DNA from: Salinimicrobium sp. TH3
GTDB taxonomy: Bacteria > Bacteroidota > Bacteroidia > Flavobacteriales > Flavobacteriaceae
Assembly: GCF_026676115.1 (NCBI RefSeq)
Contig: NZ_JAPONB010000011.1
Coordinates: 1 to 64,000, forward strand
Direction of reading: 5' to 3'
Length of the DNA: 64,000 nucleotides
Position numbers and translations under genes: made by a program. How positions within the stretch are numbered: the first letter of the stretch is position 1; each line of letters starts with the position of its first letter. Positions 10,201 through 17,877 of this stretch are shown here, one piece after another. The notes beneath the pieces are model-generated. The model saw only the letters and a program-made list of their open reading frames with translations, did not search any database and had not been told where the DNA came from.

Positions 10201-12006
10201 CGGACCGGAAATAGAGATTCCGGCTGTTGATGGCGCCGGATTCTTAACGGTAACAAAAAAAGAAGCAGAAACTTCACCGCAGTGATCGCTTTTTGCAGTA
10301 ACTGTGATGTTCCCATCCTGATTAAGGTTTCCGGAAGTGACAGTTAGTTCATTCGTATTCTGACCACTGGTAATTGTCCATCCGCTGGGGACTGTCCAGG
10401 TGAAAGTATCAACTTTTGAATCCACAGGAACAGAAAAAACTATTTGGGGAGTCTGTGGACAGAATTCAGAATCATCTGAGGCACTAGTTATAGTAATGTC
10501 ATCGGGTGAACCATTATCAACATCTATTGACTTTGCGTTGGAAGGACCACTCTCACCGCATTCATTGACTGCAATCACACTTAACAATTTATCGTTGCCC
10601 GGTGCACCACTGTTAAAGGTGACTTGAGTAGTTTGCGTAGTTACCTCTGTACCATTTGGAAGGGTCCAAATATACGAGTCTGCATAAGTCACGGATGAAA
10701 TGGTATAGGTCACATCTGTGTTTGGGCAAACCACAGATTCACCCGATATCGCACTTGGTGTTGCGGGGATAGGATCATGGATTGATAGTGTTACGTTACG
10801 AGCATCACTATCCAGACATGCATTTCTTGCAATGACAGAAGCTGTACCATTCTGACCGAAGTTTCCTGCTGTAGCTATAATTTGGTTGGTGCCCGCACCG
10901 GAAGCAATACTCCAGCCCGTAGGTAGTGTCCAAAGATATTCATCAACAGAAATATCACTAGGTACACTCAATGTTACTGATCCGCCTTCACAAATAAAAT
11001 CATTTTCCTGAGAAGTGTCAACAGTGACTGCTCCGGGAGTAGCAGGTTTTCCCGGACCAACATTTATACTAGTCGAATTTTCTGTTGTACCGCAGTCGTT
11101 AATTGCTTGAACCTTAACAACCTTTTCATTGCCTATAGCACCTGTAGTTACAGTTACTTGAGTTCCCGTCGTCTGACCTGTCCAACCTGAAGGCAAAGTC
11201 CATTTATAAGAGGATGCCCTCGCCACATCTGATATGGACAAAGTAACAGAGGAATTGGGGCAGACCATTCCATCTTCATTTAAACCGTTCGTAATATTAA
11301 TGGTTCCGGGAACATCTGGAGTTCCCGGTTTTTCTATGAATGTGATTGTATTTGTGCTATAAACAGGATCCACACACGGTACACTGGAGGTAACTAAAAG
11401 GCGGATTTGATCTCCTCCTTGTAAGGTGTTATTTGAAAAAGACGCGGCAGTACTGATTGTAGTGGTATTACCGTTTCTGGTCAGCTGCCAGTCGTATTTC
11501 GGAGTTGCTCCAAGATTGCCTGGATTTGAAGTAGTGAAGGTGACATTTTCACCAGGGCAAATGTCTGTATTACTTGCGGAAATAGTAATTTTTCCTTCCT
11601 TCTTTTCGTAAACTGAAATTATTCCCGATGGGTTGCTGGTTGTTGTTTTATCAATATCAGGCTCCGAGGTGAGACAGTAGGTTACTTTCAACCGAATTCT
11701 ATTGCTCCCTAATGCCGGATTGTTGTATGACAGAGTAGATTCAATTGCATTGGCGATATCATTCCATTCTCCACTTCCAATTTGTACCTGCCATTGATAT
11801 GACTTTACAGTATTGGATGGAATAGAAGAGGTGAAAGTAATAGGAGAACTGGTGGTCGTACCATTCTTGCACAAAGTAGATGAGCCGGTGGTATTGGTTA
11901 TCGTTACTGCGGGTGCGGTAGCAACACATTCCTGCCCCCACCCCACAGCAGAGGTCAGTAATAAAGCCCAAAAAGTAAATACTTTTAGAAGTAATTTTTT
12001 TGCCAT
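1207..12006 (-). CDS. Giant exported Ig/PKD-like repeat protein with LamG-like domain and T9SS sorting tail
   Basis: A 3,599-residue protein if started at the ATG at 12004-12006, chosen because it gives a clean signal peptide (MAKKLLLKVFTFWALLLTSA); an in-frame ATG 48 nt upstream would put hydrophilic residues before it. Residues about 30-2,000 are a long series of Ig- and PKD-like units with recurring patterns such as YxWTLPxGW, CEGGSVTLSV and YQWFKG. About 2,690-2,840 resembles a LamG/concanavalin-like domain (LDFDGVDDYVDLG through WIDELRIW). The last 75 or so residues form a type A T9SS sorting domain ending in SAGVYVVKVHTEQGIIVKK. Export through the Sec system and T9SS, then surface attachment or release, is established for this tail type; an adhesin or glycan-binding role is inferred. 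No catalytic domain was recognised. Confidence 0.9.
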   Translation of the reverse strand: MAKKLLLKVFTFWALLLTSAVGWGQECVATAPAVTITNTTGSSTLCKNGTTTSSPITFTSSIPSNTVKSYQWQVQIGSGEWNDIANAIESTLSYNNPALGSNRIRLKVTYCLTSEPDIDKTTTSNPSGIISVYEKKEGKITISASNTDICPGENVTFTTSNPGNLGATPKYDWQLTRNGNTTTISTAASFSNNTLQGGDQIRLLVTSSVPCVDPVYSTNTITFIEKPGTPDVPGTINITNGLNEDGMVCPNSSVTLSISDVARASSYKWTLPSGWTGQTTGTQVTVTTGAIGNEKVVKVQAINDCGTTENSTSINVGPGKPATPGAVTVDTSQENDFICEGGSVTLSVPSDISVDEYLWTLPTGWSIASGAGTNQIIATAGNFGQNGTASVIARNACLDSDARNVTLSIHDPIPATPSAISGESVVCPNTDVTYTISSVTYADSYIWTLPNGTEVTTQTTQVTFNSGAPGNDKLLSVIAVNECGESGPSNAKSIDVDNGSPDDITITSASDDSEFCPQTPQIVFSVPVDSKVDTFTWTVPSGWTITSGQNTNELTVTSGNLNQDGNITVTAKSDHCGEVSASFFVTVKNPAPSTAGISISGPEKVCATDTGIVYEIPAVDYADDYVWNVPGNWNIISGTNTNRITVNAGSDDVLISVYTLNECGDSGEPIEISVVSTDEAPDAPAIIRSSEDFTNNPNVCPPYEGMQFEIDPVDGATVYEWKVPVGWNITNTNTAGTSVMVSASATNNYNDTEIVQVRAGNGCYWSDFTSSFAINIDNYIITDVGADQTYCSTLAQVRIDANVEFGNSKFTPTLTATGRAANAGFQGLPGNSGVSGSFNFFYTPLQADLDRGSVTIKMTVPKPNGKNACGTGEDEMIIFFRPDPTATIVGTTAICDGNSADLTITSTPNTTVTYTINNGSEQTILVGGSGTATLNTGTLNAVSNIDTDFIYTITKVKYADELGCEQAVTINNSATITVTPTPSVDISYDDAYCNSVSVAEVSFTDGIGEWDEGVFTASGALSGEINAESGAFSPANVTPGTYTVTYTIDANGGCGEEISTTEVTIYEQVQITTEPSNIRVCEGENAQFSVSATGDGLKYQWFKGAVGAGTPVANGTTATLTLNNVSPAVAGNYYVEVGGTSPCAMKSSQAVALTVNEDIAITAQPANTSICVGGNATLSVEASSGNEILNYEWFKGTPGSGTAVGTNSASLDINAATLNDAGNYYVVISGPESFICSPVTSQTAVLTVRNIPTVAISGTTEICDAGMTDIFFTNGTPNAIVTYTINGGSHQTIALDAAGEVTLSTGALSVNNDQVTTYTYELVSIEYPDAPECSNTITGSTEIIVNPTPDVDISFENDQVTFCNDTYQGTFTPTLTGSGAFTGGQFSSQGLTVNEETGAFTPANATAGEYTLNYYLGEAGGCSELAATLPITIVTSVEITSEPFPVAVCTANSTQLEMAASGDNLSYQWFKVGATSDSQVGTDSPILQLNNATSSTGGSYYVIVSGDSACSPVTSEVVTVTVDENIVIAEDDQPQSQNICAGDETILRVAATASGDNTAIQYQWEYRATSQDAWSNFGATETGELFSEISTGQAGEYRARIDGPDGFSCDTGYSQIVNVATFEPPTAGAGDDFEACSTATSISIGTGATAENFSSFEWTTSNGFGTITNGNSPTAATYAPVEGDHGKVLEFTLTTFFKVDGEQICTAATDSKTVTIVPQPVITEFSYITTDNSATTGEFCETDDTTYTPHTNGDNLTNGTGVFSVDNSALTVNSSTGAITPNGTTPGDYVITYRYTVNPQTAGCTVAEKKFTFTIGEKPIADFSYEETPFCSNAVNPLPLMAANAIKGNFTSSPAGLTFVDSTTGEIDIAGSTPGTYTVTNTIAAANGCAEVIAPSTITINQRPAAPGVTDVAYCHNAEGAPALTATADTGATLNWYPSADAATSLESAPVPNTETVTETPISYWVSQISTEGCESERVEIKLTINPLPDLSITFDESTAVSDAGNPLICSGSSIVLTGNGATSYSWKDENGQEIGTSAELTVNPTSASTYILTGSFESGCTTTRNITIEVDEPTVPGTLTGPESVCVTSPNGTLTLSGHTGDVQYWEKSEDGGTNWISINNTSGTYDFTNLTTATKFRAIVKSGVCDEMSSNNIDVTIDALPEGGVLSWSQEEYQRIFLTCEIQTNDLEQSLKLEDFSGNILEWEYRTASTLTWEIYDSQSSTLSNSDFLTILENNVETTIFRAKIVNGACENGVYSQTAILSVIPSDIKPEPVEVTPEVLCYGNEITLSSEIKYVSEFGKFEGGDFTSAGIKNNGWDFTDPNGNEINYNANADSGTPIHWHKTQPKWKFITADINSPYNTSEQWWNPRNDGQQNEHFAIAQSTYDSNMDTPPFNLLATDEAVLTFDQAYNLTTDASIRVVLLKNGSEYKELYKVVGPAKSGAQDHFGYGEKQVNQMTFDLGSYIGESNLRVRFEYRGVRLGDIWAVDNIKVPEGPQNVLLQWFYDDKDPNTTELEQIGLDNESTVSFTPRKIGWNDFEVKTALILDSNGDPCEDINNSETIRVFVFDQYTTDVVAETGECGNTIVNLVATITGAFQGDVTEEFTKGGFKTIDGYSGKWVITGPNEDYSLINADSESELNPVNNPNIIFEGAEIGNYTFTWELTPSVVDENDVLIENTGCPPIINPVEVNLPDCTTLDFDGVDDYVDLGNNYNGNYFIEAWIRPFDRAIDGGGTTDANKGVIFSSSGFEIKMEDLSAAIAKNTRWYHIAVSNGGDLWVDGVSVPGGISTNGSGINNTSIGARYNANTKTTSNHFSGWIDELRIWTNPPTLKELRFMMNQRIKLNDVATTGSLIEGEVVPNLTLPDGISSYHTDTATNTHNLDQDGVEFYNQTWGDLAGYYRLISDNPDPDNLVECLTFDDNLKPSGGVTPDHAINKVPGRLVNITTDQENTSPTPYCSGADGIWADKDTWARPDVWDYPNSTFDGTPITWNIARTQHNITSESKNIIMLGLLSDSGLLSINKDNPLTITHYLLLNGNIDLVGESQLLQDHGSILDNASGGWLQRDQQGKKLSFNYNYWSSPVSAQGSTPNNASYSIYDVLRDFRHKNDPDAIKFSDQYAAADGPLTNPMTLSTYWMWKFKGYASLYADWEWIGATGDIETGEGYTMKGTDGTVDIWDNTQNYTFRGKPHNGNITLDFSGALNHNYLIGNPYPSALDADKFIRENLEGEMNIGNISVENANFNGTIYFWSHFAGKSHYLQQYVGGYAAYNLSGGVQAASSVDQRINNTGEISTEPKPEQFIPVGQGFFVNKVMSTTLGEDGELDVVTKTGGDNIILRNTQRAFETETEGRSVFQTQEKKTIKSLASNNTLNDQKKIWLKFKSPMKYHRQLLVTADPNASSGFDLGYDAPLIEDIEEDMYWSPDNYKFVIQGVNNFDLDQELNLELKVKEKGELTITIDELRNIPDEMNILLRDSLLQITHDLREEDYVTESEAGTFTNRFQIVFHDRWAVQEPEEPIIEEGPIEVIYVNGTREIIIKNPELLEISRVYLNNMLGQQVHVYYNIPLERRIPLPVQRFSAGVYVVKVHTEQGIIVKKVILE

Positions 12007-12201
12007 AAACAGCCTTGTTAGAGTAGGGGGAATTATAAAAAAGAACTCCTGCAAAGAGCTCAGTAACCAACTAATTTACAATATATAAGTCGTAAGATGC
12101 TGACTATTAGGTGAAAGTATGAAAAACATCGATTAGATTCTCCTTTTAAGAAAAAATTATGAGAAAATCTTTGTGAAGTGTAAGAAAAAGACTAATAAAA
12201 A

Positions 12202-12251
12202 AAGGAGCTGATTGTTAAAGAAATGTACATTTCTTTAACAATCAGCTCCTT
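12202..12251 (-). terminator. Perfect 50-bp palindrome, probable terminator of pruA
   Basis: The 50 bases are a perfect inverted repeat centred between 12226 and 12227 (outer arm aaggagctgattgttaaag, centre tgtaca). It lies 61 bp past the pruA stop, and on the minus strand it is followed by TTTTTATTAG, as expected for an intrinsic terminator. The 25-bp arms with no loop are unusually long. The rest of 12007-12312 holds no recognisable gene. Confidence 0.7.
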
Positions 12252-12312
12252 AAAATTCCAAATGGGAATCCTCATCCTGGAGAATACCCAATTTTTGTTA
12301 AACGATTATTGT

Positions 12313-13938
12313 CTATTCGCCCAGGAACGGATACCTGTAATCTGTCGCGGTTACAAAGGTTTCTTTTATTGTTCGTGGAGAGATCCAGCGGTACAGGTTT
12401 AAAATTGAACCCGCTTTGTCATTGGTTCCGCTTCCTCGGGCTCCACCAAATGGCTGCTGACCAACAACTGCACCTGTAGGCTTGTCATTGATGTAGAAGT
12501 TTCCTGCAGCATTCTGTAATGCCTTGGTAGCTTCAGCTGCGGCGTAACGGTCCTGTGAAAGTATCGCTCCTGTTAAAGCATATTCAGAATCATCAACCAG
12601 CTTTAATGTTTCCTCCCACTGGTTATCATCATATAAATAAACTGTTACTACAGGACCGAATAATTCGGTACACATGGTACTGTACTTAGGGTTATCTGTA
12701 AGGATCACTGTAGGCTCTATAAACCAACCTTTAGATTTGTCATAATTTCCACCCACTACGATTTCTGCATCGCTGTCATTCTTGGCGGCATCAATGAATT
12801 TTGCCAGTTTGTCAAATGAACCTTCGTGGATCACTGCTGTAATGAAGTTGCTCATATCCTCCGGAGATCCCATCTTAAAAGACTTCAGATCTTCAACGAC
12901 ATAGCCTTTTACTTCTTCCCACATGCTCTTTGGAATATAGACCCTGGAAGCAGCACTACATTTTTGACCCTGGAATTCAAAAGCTCCACGGGAAATGGCA
13001 GTTGCAACTTGTTTTGGTTTCGCACTTGGGTGAGCGAGAATGAAATCTTTACCTCCGGTTTCTCCAACGATCCTTGGATAAGATCTGTAGTTGTGGATAT
13101 TATCTCCAATTTGTTTCCAAAGGTTTTTGAATACAGTAGTACTTCCGGTAAAATGAAGTCCGGCGAAATCTCTGTGTTCAAGAACCACATCAGAGATCAT
13201 TTTTGGATCTCCCATCACCATGTTAATAACACCATCTGGCATTCCGGCTTCCTTGAAAACTTCCATGATCACCTGTGCAGAATACACCTGGGAATCACTT
13301 GGTTTCCAAATTGCCACGTTGCCCATTAATGCGGGTGCAGATGGCAGGTTTCCGGCTATTGCCGTAAAATTGAAAGGAGTCACAGCGTAGACAAAACCTT
13401 CCAATGGACGATATTCAAGCCTGTTCCATGCTTCCGAAGAAGACTCCGGTTGCTCTTCGTAAATGCGAGTCATGTATTCCACATTAAAACGAAGGAAATC
13501 GATCAGTTCACAAGCCGCATCGATTTCAGCCTGAAATATATTCTTTGACTGCCCAATCATGGTTGCAGCATTGATCTTGTAACGATAAGGACCTGCAATA
13601 AGCTCGGCAGCCTTAAGGAAAACAGCAGCTCGCTGTTCCCATTCAAGGTTCGCCCATTTCTTACGGGCTTCCAGGGCTGCATCTATAGCTTTTTCCACAT
13701 GCTCTTTCGAAGCCTTGTGATAGTCTCCAAGATGGTGCTGGTGATCGTGCGGCGGATTCATTGGTGCCGTGTTACCGGTTTTGATCTCTTTGCCTCCAAT
13801 ATAAAGCGGCACCTCTACTTTGCTGTTGTACAATTCTTTATAAGCCTTTAAGACGGCCTCTCTTTCGGGGGTTCCCGGAGCATATGACTTTACTGGTTCA
13901 TTTACTGCCTGCGGAACCTGGAATACACCTTTTCCCAT
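12313..13938 (-). CDS. pruA: L-glutamate gamma-semialdehyde dehydrogenase (1-pyrroline-5-carboxylate dehydrogenase)
   Basis: A 541-residue member of the aldehyde dehydrogenase superfamily, in the P5C dehydrogenase branch (EC 1.2.1.88). It oxidises glutamate semialdehyde to glutamate with NAD+ in the second step of proline catabolism, in the cytoplasm. Visible features are the family N-terminus (residues 1-60), the cofactor-binding region around TPFNFTAIAGNLP and FTGSTTVF (residues 187-270), the general base Glu293 in VGETGGKD and the catalytic Cys327 in GQKCSAASR. Length is normal for the single-function enzyme of Bacteroidota. No proline dehydrogenase gene is adjacent, and the gene appears monocistronic, with a palindromic terminator behind it and a divergent NRDE gene in front. 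Confidence 0.95.
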   Translation of the reverse strand: MGKGVFQVPQAVNEPVKSYAPGTPEREAVLKAYKELYNSKVEVPLYIGGKEIKTGNTAPMNPPHDHQHHLGDYHKASKEHVEKAIDAALEARKKWANLEWEQRAAVFLKAAELIAGPYRYKINAATMIGQSKNIFQAEIDAACELIDFLRFNVEYMTRIYEEQPESSSEAWNRLEYRPLEGFVYAVTPFNFTAIAGNLPSAPALMGNVAIWKPSDSQVYSAQVIMEVFKEAGMPDGVINMVMGDPKMISDVVLEHRDFAGLHFTGSTTVFKNLWKQIGDNIHNYRSYPRIVGETGGKDFILAHPSAKPKQVATAISRGAFEFQGQKCSAASRVYIPKSMWEEVKGYVVEDLKSFKMGSPEDMSNFITAVIHEGSFDKLAKFIDAAKNDSDAEIVVGGNYDKSKGWFIEPTVILTDNPKYSTMCTELFGPVVTVYLYDDNQWEETLKLVDDSEYALTGAILSQDRYAAAEATKALQNAAGNFYINDKPTGAVVGQQPFGGARGSGTNDKAGSILNLYRWISPRTIKETFVTATDYRYPFLGE

Positions 13939-14075
13939 AGTTTTATCAGATTTTTTTGATTTCTAAATAAGTGTCGTAAAGGTAAAAAAATTAAAAGAAT
14001 TTTACTTCCCCTAATTTTTTCTGAACTTTACTCAAAATCAGGAGCTAAAAGCTAATAAATCTTAATATTTTCATA

Positions 14076-14780
14076 ATGTGCACCGTCAGCATAACCCCTT
14101 TAAAAGGCGATAAATTATTTGTTCTTACATCCAATCGGGATGAGGCACCCGGGCGGGAAACTTTGCCGCCAAAGATGTATGAAATAGAGGGCTTGAAAAT
14201 GGCATTTCCAAAGGATGTTCTTGCCGGTGGAACCTGGCTTGGCGTGAGTGAGCGAAAGAGAGTGATCTGTTTGCTTAATGGGGAATTTAAAAAACATGTG
14301 CGAAAACTGCCGTACGGGAAAAGCAGGGGAGTGGTGGTTAAGGATCTTCTCGCTGCTAAAGATTTTGCTGAAGCTGCGGAAGCTTATGATCTTTCGGAAG
14401 TTGAACCTTTTACCATAGTAGCTGCCGATTGGCAAAAGGAGCTTTTTTTTGCTGAATTTGTCTGGGATGGCAGTACAAAACATTTCCGAAAGTTATCTCT
14501 TAAGCCGCACATCTGGTCTTCAAGCCCTCTTTATTCAGCTGAAATGAAGCAGGTGCGGGAAGATTGGTTTTCAGAACTTCAGCAACAGCAGGAATTAACG
14601 CCTGAAGCATTGCTGAATTTCCATTTTTCTGCAGGAGAGGGAGACATGGAACAGGGAGTCGTTATGGACAGGGGGTTTGTAAGAACAGTGAGCATTTCCC
14701 AACTAATTGTTGCCCCGGAAAAAGTGGAATTCTATTATAAAGACCTGGCTGCAAAAGAGGAGTCCAAAATGACATTTTAA
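14076..14780 (+). CDS. NRDE/TANGO2 family protein
   Basis: A 234-residue protein starting MCTVS with the family signature TSNRDE at residues 18-23, followed by the LAGGTWLGV motif. These mark the NRDE (TANGO2) family, found in bacteria and eukaryotes and resembling Ntn-hydrolases, where the Cys at position 2 would be the nucleophile once Met is removed. The biochemical role in bacteria is not settled; eukaryotic homologues are linked to haem trafficking. No signal peptide or membrane segment is present, so it is probably cytoplasmic. It is divergent from pruA, separated by about 140 bp holding the promoters of both. Confidence 0.85.
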   Translation: MCTVSITPLKGDKLFVLTSNRDEAPGRETLPPKMYEIEGLKMAFPKDVLAGGTWLGVSERKRVICLLNGEFKKHVRKLPYGKSRGVVVKDLLAAKDFAEAAEAYDLSEVEPFTIVAADWQKELFFAEFVWDGSTKHFRKLSLKPHIWSSSPLYSAEMKQVREDWFSELQQQQELTPEALLNFHFSAGEGDMEQGVVMDRGFVRTVSISQLIVAPEKVEFYYKDLAAKEESKMTF

Positions 14781-14964
14781 AGGATAAGTTCAAGGTTAGG
14801 TTCGCCCTTAGGTCCAAAACCTGCCAGATCTTAACCAGAGATTTCCAGGTAATTTAATAAATTAAAACCTCAAAGGGCTTCAAAAAAGACATTTTAGGGA
14901 GGTAAATAAATTGTTATTTCTCATTTTGCCTTGAACAACAATCTGTTATCAAACCCAGATCGAA

Positions 14965-15351
14965 TCAATTTAGTGCAAATGGAGCACTTAATTTAAAGGA
15001 AGGAATTGTAACCCTGAATTTTCGGGTAGTTGTGAAGTTGATCATGCTGTAAAAACCACTCATGGCACCAAAGGGGGAGGTGAGGAGGCATCCACTTTTG
15101 TAAGTGTGGGATTCTCCCGGCTTTATTACCGGTTTCTTGCCAATAACACCTTCGCCTTCTACAATTTCAGTTCGGTTTAAGGCATCTTTGATCTTCCAGA
15201 ATCGCGAGGTAAGCTGCACAGAGTCTTTGCTTTGGTTTTCAATCGTTATCTGGTAGCCAAAGGCGAAGTGGACCCGGTAATTCTTGTAGAAGGTCCCCTC
15301 AAAATTAGTTTCTATTGAGATCTTAATGCCTCTGGTTACTTGTTGTATCAT
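14965..15351 (-). CDS. apaG: ApaG domain protein
   Basis: A 128-residue single-domain protein of the ApaG/F-box-associated family. The core runs through YQITIENQSKDSVQLTSRFW, then the GEGVIGKKPVIKPGE turn and SGCLLTSPFGAMSGFY, all conserved in ApaG. The fold is a small fibronectin-III-like beta sandwich. The name in databases (Co2+/Mg2+ efflux protein) comes from enterobacterial mutant phenotypes; the molecular function is not established. It begins one base after the DUF3667 gene ends, so the two are probably cotranscribed. The 184 bp beyond its stop (14781-14964) shows no gene. Confidence 0.9.
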   Translation of the reverse strand: MIQQVTRGIKISIETNFEGTFYKNYRVHFAFGYQITIENQSKDSVQLTSRFWKIKDALNRTEIVEGEGVIGKKPVIKPGESHTYKSGCLLTSPFGAMSGFYSMINFTTTRKFRVTIPSFKLSAPFALN

Positions 15352-15352
15352 C

Positions 15353-16447
15353 TTAGTAAATCGCGAATGATGCCAGTACTGAAAATAATGCAGCCACTAC
15401 CGCTAAAATAAAGAATATTATATTGATAATAATAAACTTTAAAATCGTTTTAACTCTTCCCTGACCATAAAATCTTCGAAAAGCTTTATACAGATAAAAG
15501 CCGAAGACGAGAGTCATTATTCCTGTAGCTGCATTGTTGCCTAAAATAGAATTTATTCCTACCGCTATTCCAAATAGTACAAACCATGTGGTTTGATTGT
15601 GGAAGGTGAAGATAAGGTGCTCCATATATGTGAATGGCCTTCGCAAGTATAACAACCATATAAAAAGTGCGAAAATGGGAAGATAGAAGAAAATGATAAA
15701 AGGTAATTTGCTGTAAAAATAATTCCAGAAAAGATCTGAATCTGAACTGAACCTTTCGGCATCAACAGTTTTTTTGTAGAACCACTGGTTGTAGCGGGTG
15801 TCCCGATAATTTAGACTGTCCATTGCCACATGCGGGTTGCGTGTTTCTGTTCTTTTGTAAAAATCGGAGAAGACCTTATACCTGGTTGTAATAGCTTCAG
15901 AAAAGTTCATGGTATCTAAAGCAGCTTCGGGTACATATCGGGAAGTTTGAACACTGTCCTCTACTGTTGATACTTCAGGAAGAATTATTCCGAGCTCGGG
16001 ATTTTCAGCTCTTGTTGCAGCCAGGAGCGAATCTGCTTCCCGGCGTTGTGCCTCTGTAACCTCTGTATCTATATTAACCGGCGGTTCAATTTCGTGAGTC
16101 ACACTCCAGAGGAGGAAAAATATTATAGAGGCACTCAGGTAGAACCGGTATGGATTGGCATATCGTACCCGCTTACCCTGTATATAATCTTTTGAAATTT
16201 TTCCAGGTTTAAAAAGCAGGACTCCTAAAGTTCTGTAGAACCTTGAGTCATAAGCAAAAATACCTGCAAAGAATTCATTGAAGAAGTCATTGAATGCAAG
16301 CTTTTTTGTGCTATTAAGCTGGCCGCAATTGGGGCAGTATTCATCACTTATGTCGAGTGGGTGATAGCAATTAAGGCACTCGGTGTTTCGGTATTTGAGC
16401 TTGTGACGCTCTTTATAGATGGTAGGCAGATTGTTTCCTTTTTCCAT
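15353..16447 (-). CDS. DUF3667 family membrane protein with N-terminal zinc ribbon
   Basis: A 364-residue protein. Residues 24-41 hold two Cys pairs (CLNC and CPNC) forming a zinc ribbon; next comes the DUF3667 hallmark (FFNEFFAGIFAYDSRFYRT, then LLFKPGKISKDYIQGKR), and hydrophobic segments at about residues 105-120, 250-270, 285-335 and 340-364 indicate several membrane spans. A charged region of about 130 residues between the first and second spans is probably extracytoplasmic or cytoplasmic loop. The family is nearly confined to Bacteroidota and has no known function. It sits between a T9SS plug gene (16 bp upstream) and apaG (1 bp downstream), which suggests one transcript. Confidence 0.85.
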   Translation of the reverse strand: MEKGNNLPTIYKERHKLKYRNTECLNCYHPLDISDEYCPNCGQLNSTKKLAFNDFFNEFFAGIFAYDSRFYRTLGVLLFKPGKISKDYIQGKRVRYANPYRFYLSASIIFFLLWSVTHEIEPPVNIDTEVTEAQRREADSLLAATRAENPELGIILPEVSTVEDSVQTSRYVPEAALDTMNFSEAITTRYKVFSDFYKRTETRNPHVAMDSLNYRDTRYNQWFYKKTVDAERFSSDSDLFWNYFYSKLPFIIFFYLPIFALFIWLLYLRRPFTYMEHLIFTFHNQTTWFVLFGIAVGINSILGNNAATGIMTLVFGFYLYKAFRRFYGQGRVKTILKFIIINIIFFILAVVAALFSVLASFAIY

Positions 16448-16463
16448 GAGCTTTACGGAAAAA

Positions 16464-17717
16464 TTAGTTGCTGATATTTAATGATGTGGCACTGCCAACG
16501 CCAATGACCCTGGTATATCTTCCGCCGGGAGGCAGGTAATAAATTATGACAGTATAATTATTTTCGGTGCTAACAAAATTTCCGCTAATAAATCCTTCGT
16601 CAAGTATCCCGTCATTCCGCAGATATACATGTTTATAGTCATAATAACCTTGTTTAAAAAGCCGGGCATTTTCATAAGCACCAGTTTCAGGATTATATTT
16701 TAGCCTGGTACTCTCATCGAGAATGAAATTGTTAAACTCTCCATACAGATGTACCTCTCCGCCCTCAAGCGGTTCAGGAGTAAGAAGGGAAAAATGGGTC
16801 CAAACATAACCTGCTTCAATATCATCTTCCTCGGCCATAAATTTTCTCACCACAAATTTTCCATTGATATCCGGGTTGTAGGTGTAGGGTTCAAAGGCCC
16901 TAATTTTGTCGGGGAAAAGGTAATGATGGTAAAGATCCTGGACATCAATATACTGGATCTTTACTGTAGCAGAGCGCAGGTCTTTACTATCAAAATTTAG
17001 AAATTCATTACCTGCCCAAAAAGAGGTTAGCTCATCATATTTATAAATAAGGGTGGAGCCAATGTGGTATTGAGGGCGAATGTTGTAAATAGCAGTTTTT
17101 AAATTATTGTTTTGAAGAATAACAGCCCACACAGACTGTTCTGGTGTACGGATAATGAATTCCGGGGAATCGACTTCAAAATTTACTACTTGTTGACTAT
17201 GGATCAACTTTACTTCCCTGGATTTTCTTACGTCTACCTGCACCCTGGTAAGAGGTTCGTAAACAATGAACTTTCGGGAGAATACCAGTTCCTTATTATC
17301 GTTGAAGATCTTGAGCAGGTAATTTCCGCTTACTTTTAAGCCACGGGTATTTTCATTTGGTATGTTAAGTTCGTAATGGGAGTAAAGCTGAAGGGTATTG
17401 AATGAATTTTTATAATCTGTGATTCTTACATTATCAAAACCTTCCAGATATTCATTTTTTAATAATTCTGAAGGTGTCCAGTCGTAGTTAAAATGTTCAA
17501 TGGTATAATAATAGTTTGCTTCATCTCCCACAAGATCATCAAAAGAAAGGAATATTGGTTCTCCCAGACGAACAATGGGCACGCCACTGTATTCCTCGGC
17601 ACCGGTAAAGATCACGGTCCTTATATAGGTTGGCGGGTTAGTTTCAATTATTTGCTGGGCAGCAGCAAAGTAGATCCCGGAGAATATTATAAAGGAGAGG
17701 GTAAAGAATAACTTCAT
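16464..17717 (-). CDS. Type IX secretion system plug protein (DUF5103)
   Basis: A 417-residue protein with an N-terminal signal peptide (MKLFFTLSFIIFSGIYFAAA). The conserved DUF5103/T9SS plug region begins at NPPTYIRTVIF and includes YYYTIEHFNYDWTPSELLKNEY and RKFIVYEP, typical of the family. In Flavobacterium johnsoniae the plug protein closes the SprA translocon channel on its periplasmic face, so the predicted location is periplasm or outer membrane. Its presence agrees with the T9SS tail on the giant protein in this window. It is first of a probable plug-DUF3667-apaG operon and is divergent from nqrA. Confidence 0.85.
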   Translation of the reverse strand: MKLFFTLSFIIFSGIYFAAAQQIIETNPPTYIRTVIFTGAEEYSGVPIVRLGEPIFLSFDDLVGDEANYYYTIEHFNYDWTPSELLKNEYLEGFDNVRITDYKNSFNTLQLYSHYELNIPNENTRGLKVSGNYLLKIFNDNKELVFSRKFIVYEPLTRVQVDVRKSREVKLIHSQQVVNFEVDSPEFIIRTPEQSVWAVILQNNNLKTAIYNIRPQYHIGSTLIYKYDELTSFWAGNEFLNFDSKDLRSATVKIQYIDVQDLYHHYLFPDKIRAFEPYTYNPDINGKFVVRKFMAEEDDIEAGYVWTHFSLLTPEPLEGGEVHLYGEFNNFILDESTRLKYNPETGAYENARLFKQGYYDYKHVYLRNDGILDEGFISGNFVSTENNYTVIIYYLPPGGRYTRVIGVGSATSLNISN

Positions 17718-17808
17718 GCACCAAAAATAAATCTAAATATACTGAAAAACTGATTACAGTCATTATTTGTTCGATTTAACAATATGGAGCGGAATTAATT
17801 CAGTTTAA

Positions 17809-17842
17809 ATTGGGATTTATGGGTCGGAAATCTGTAAATTTG
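17809..17842 (+). promoter_or_regulatory. Candidate Bacteroidota promoter for the nqr operon
   Basis: A -7 box TAAATTTG (17835-17842) fits the Bacteroidota consensus TAnnTTTG. An ATTG at 17809-17812 could be the -33 element, although the 22-nt spacer is at the long end. It lies 36 bp before the nqrA start codon. Confidence 0.45.
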
Positions 17843-17877
17843 CCCGAATTTTAAATGAAATTTTAACACTTCGTCCT

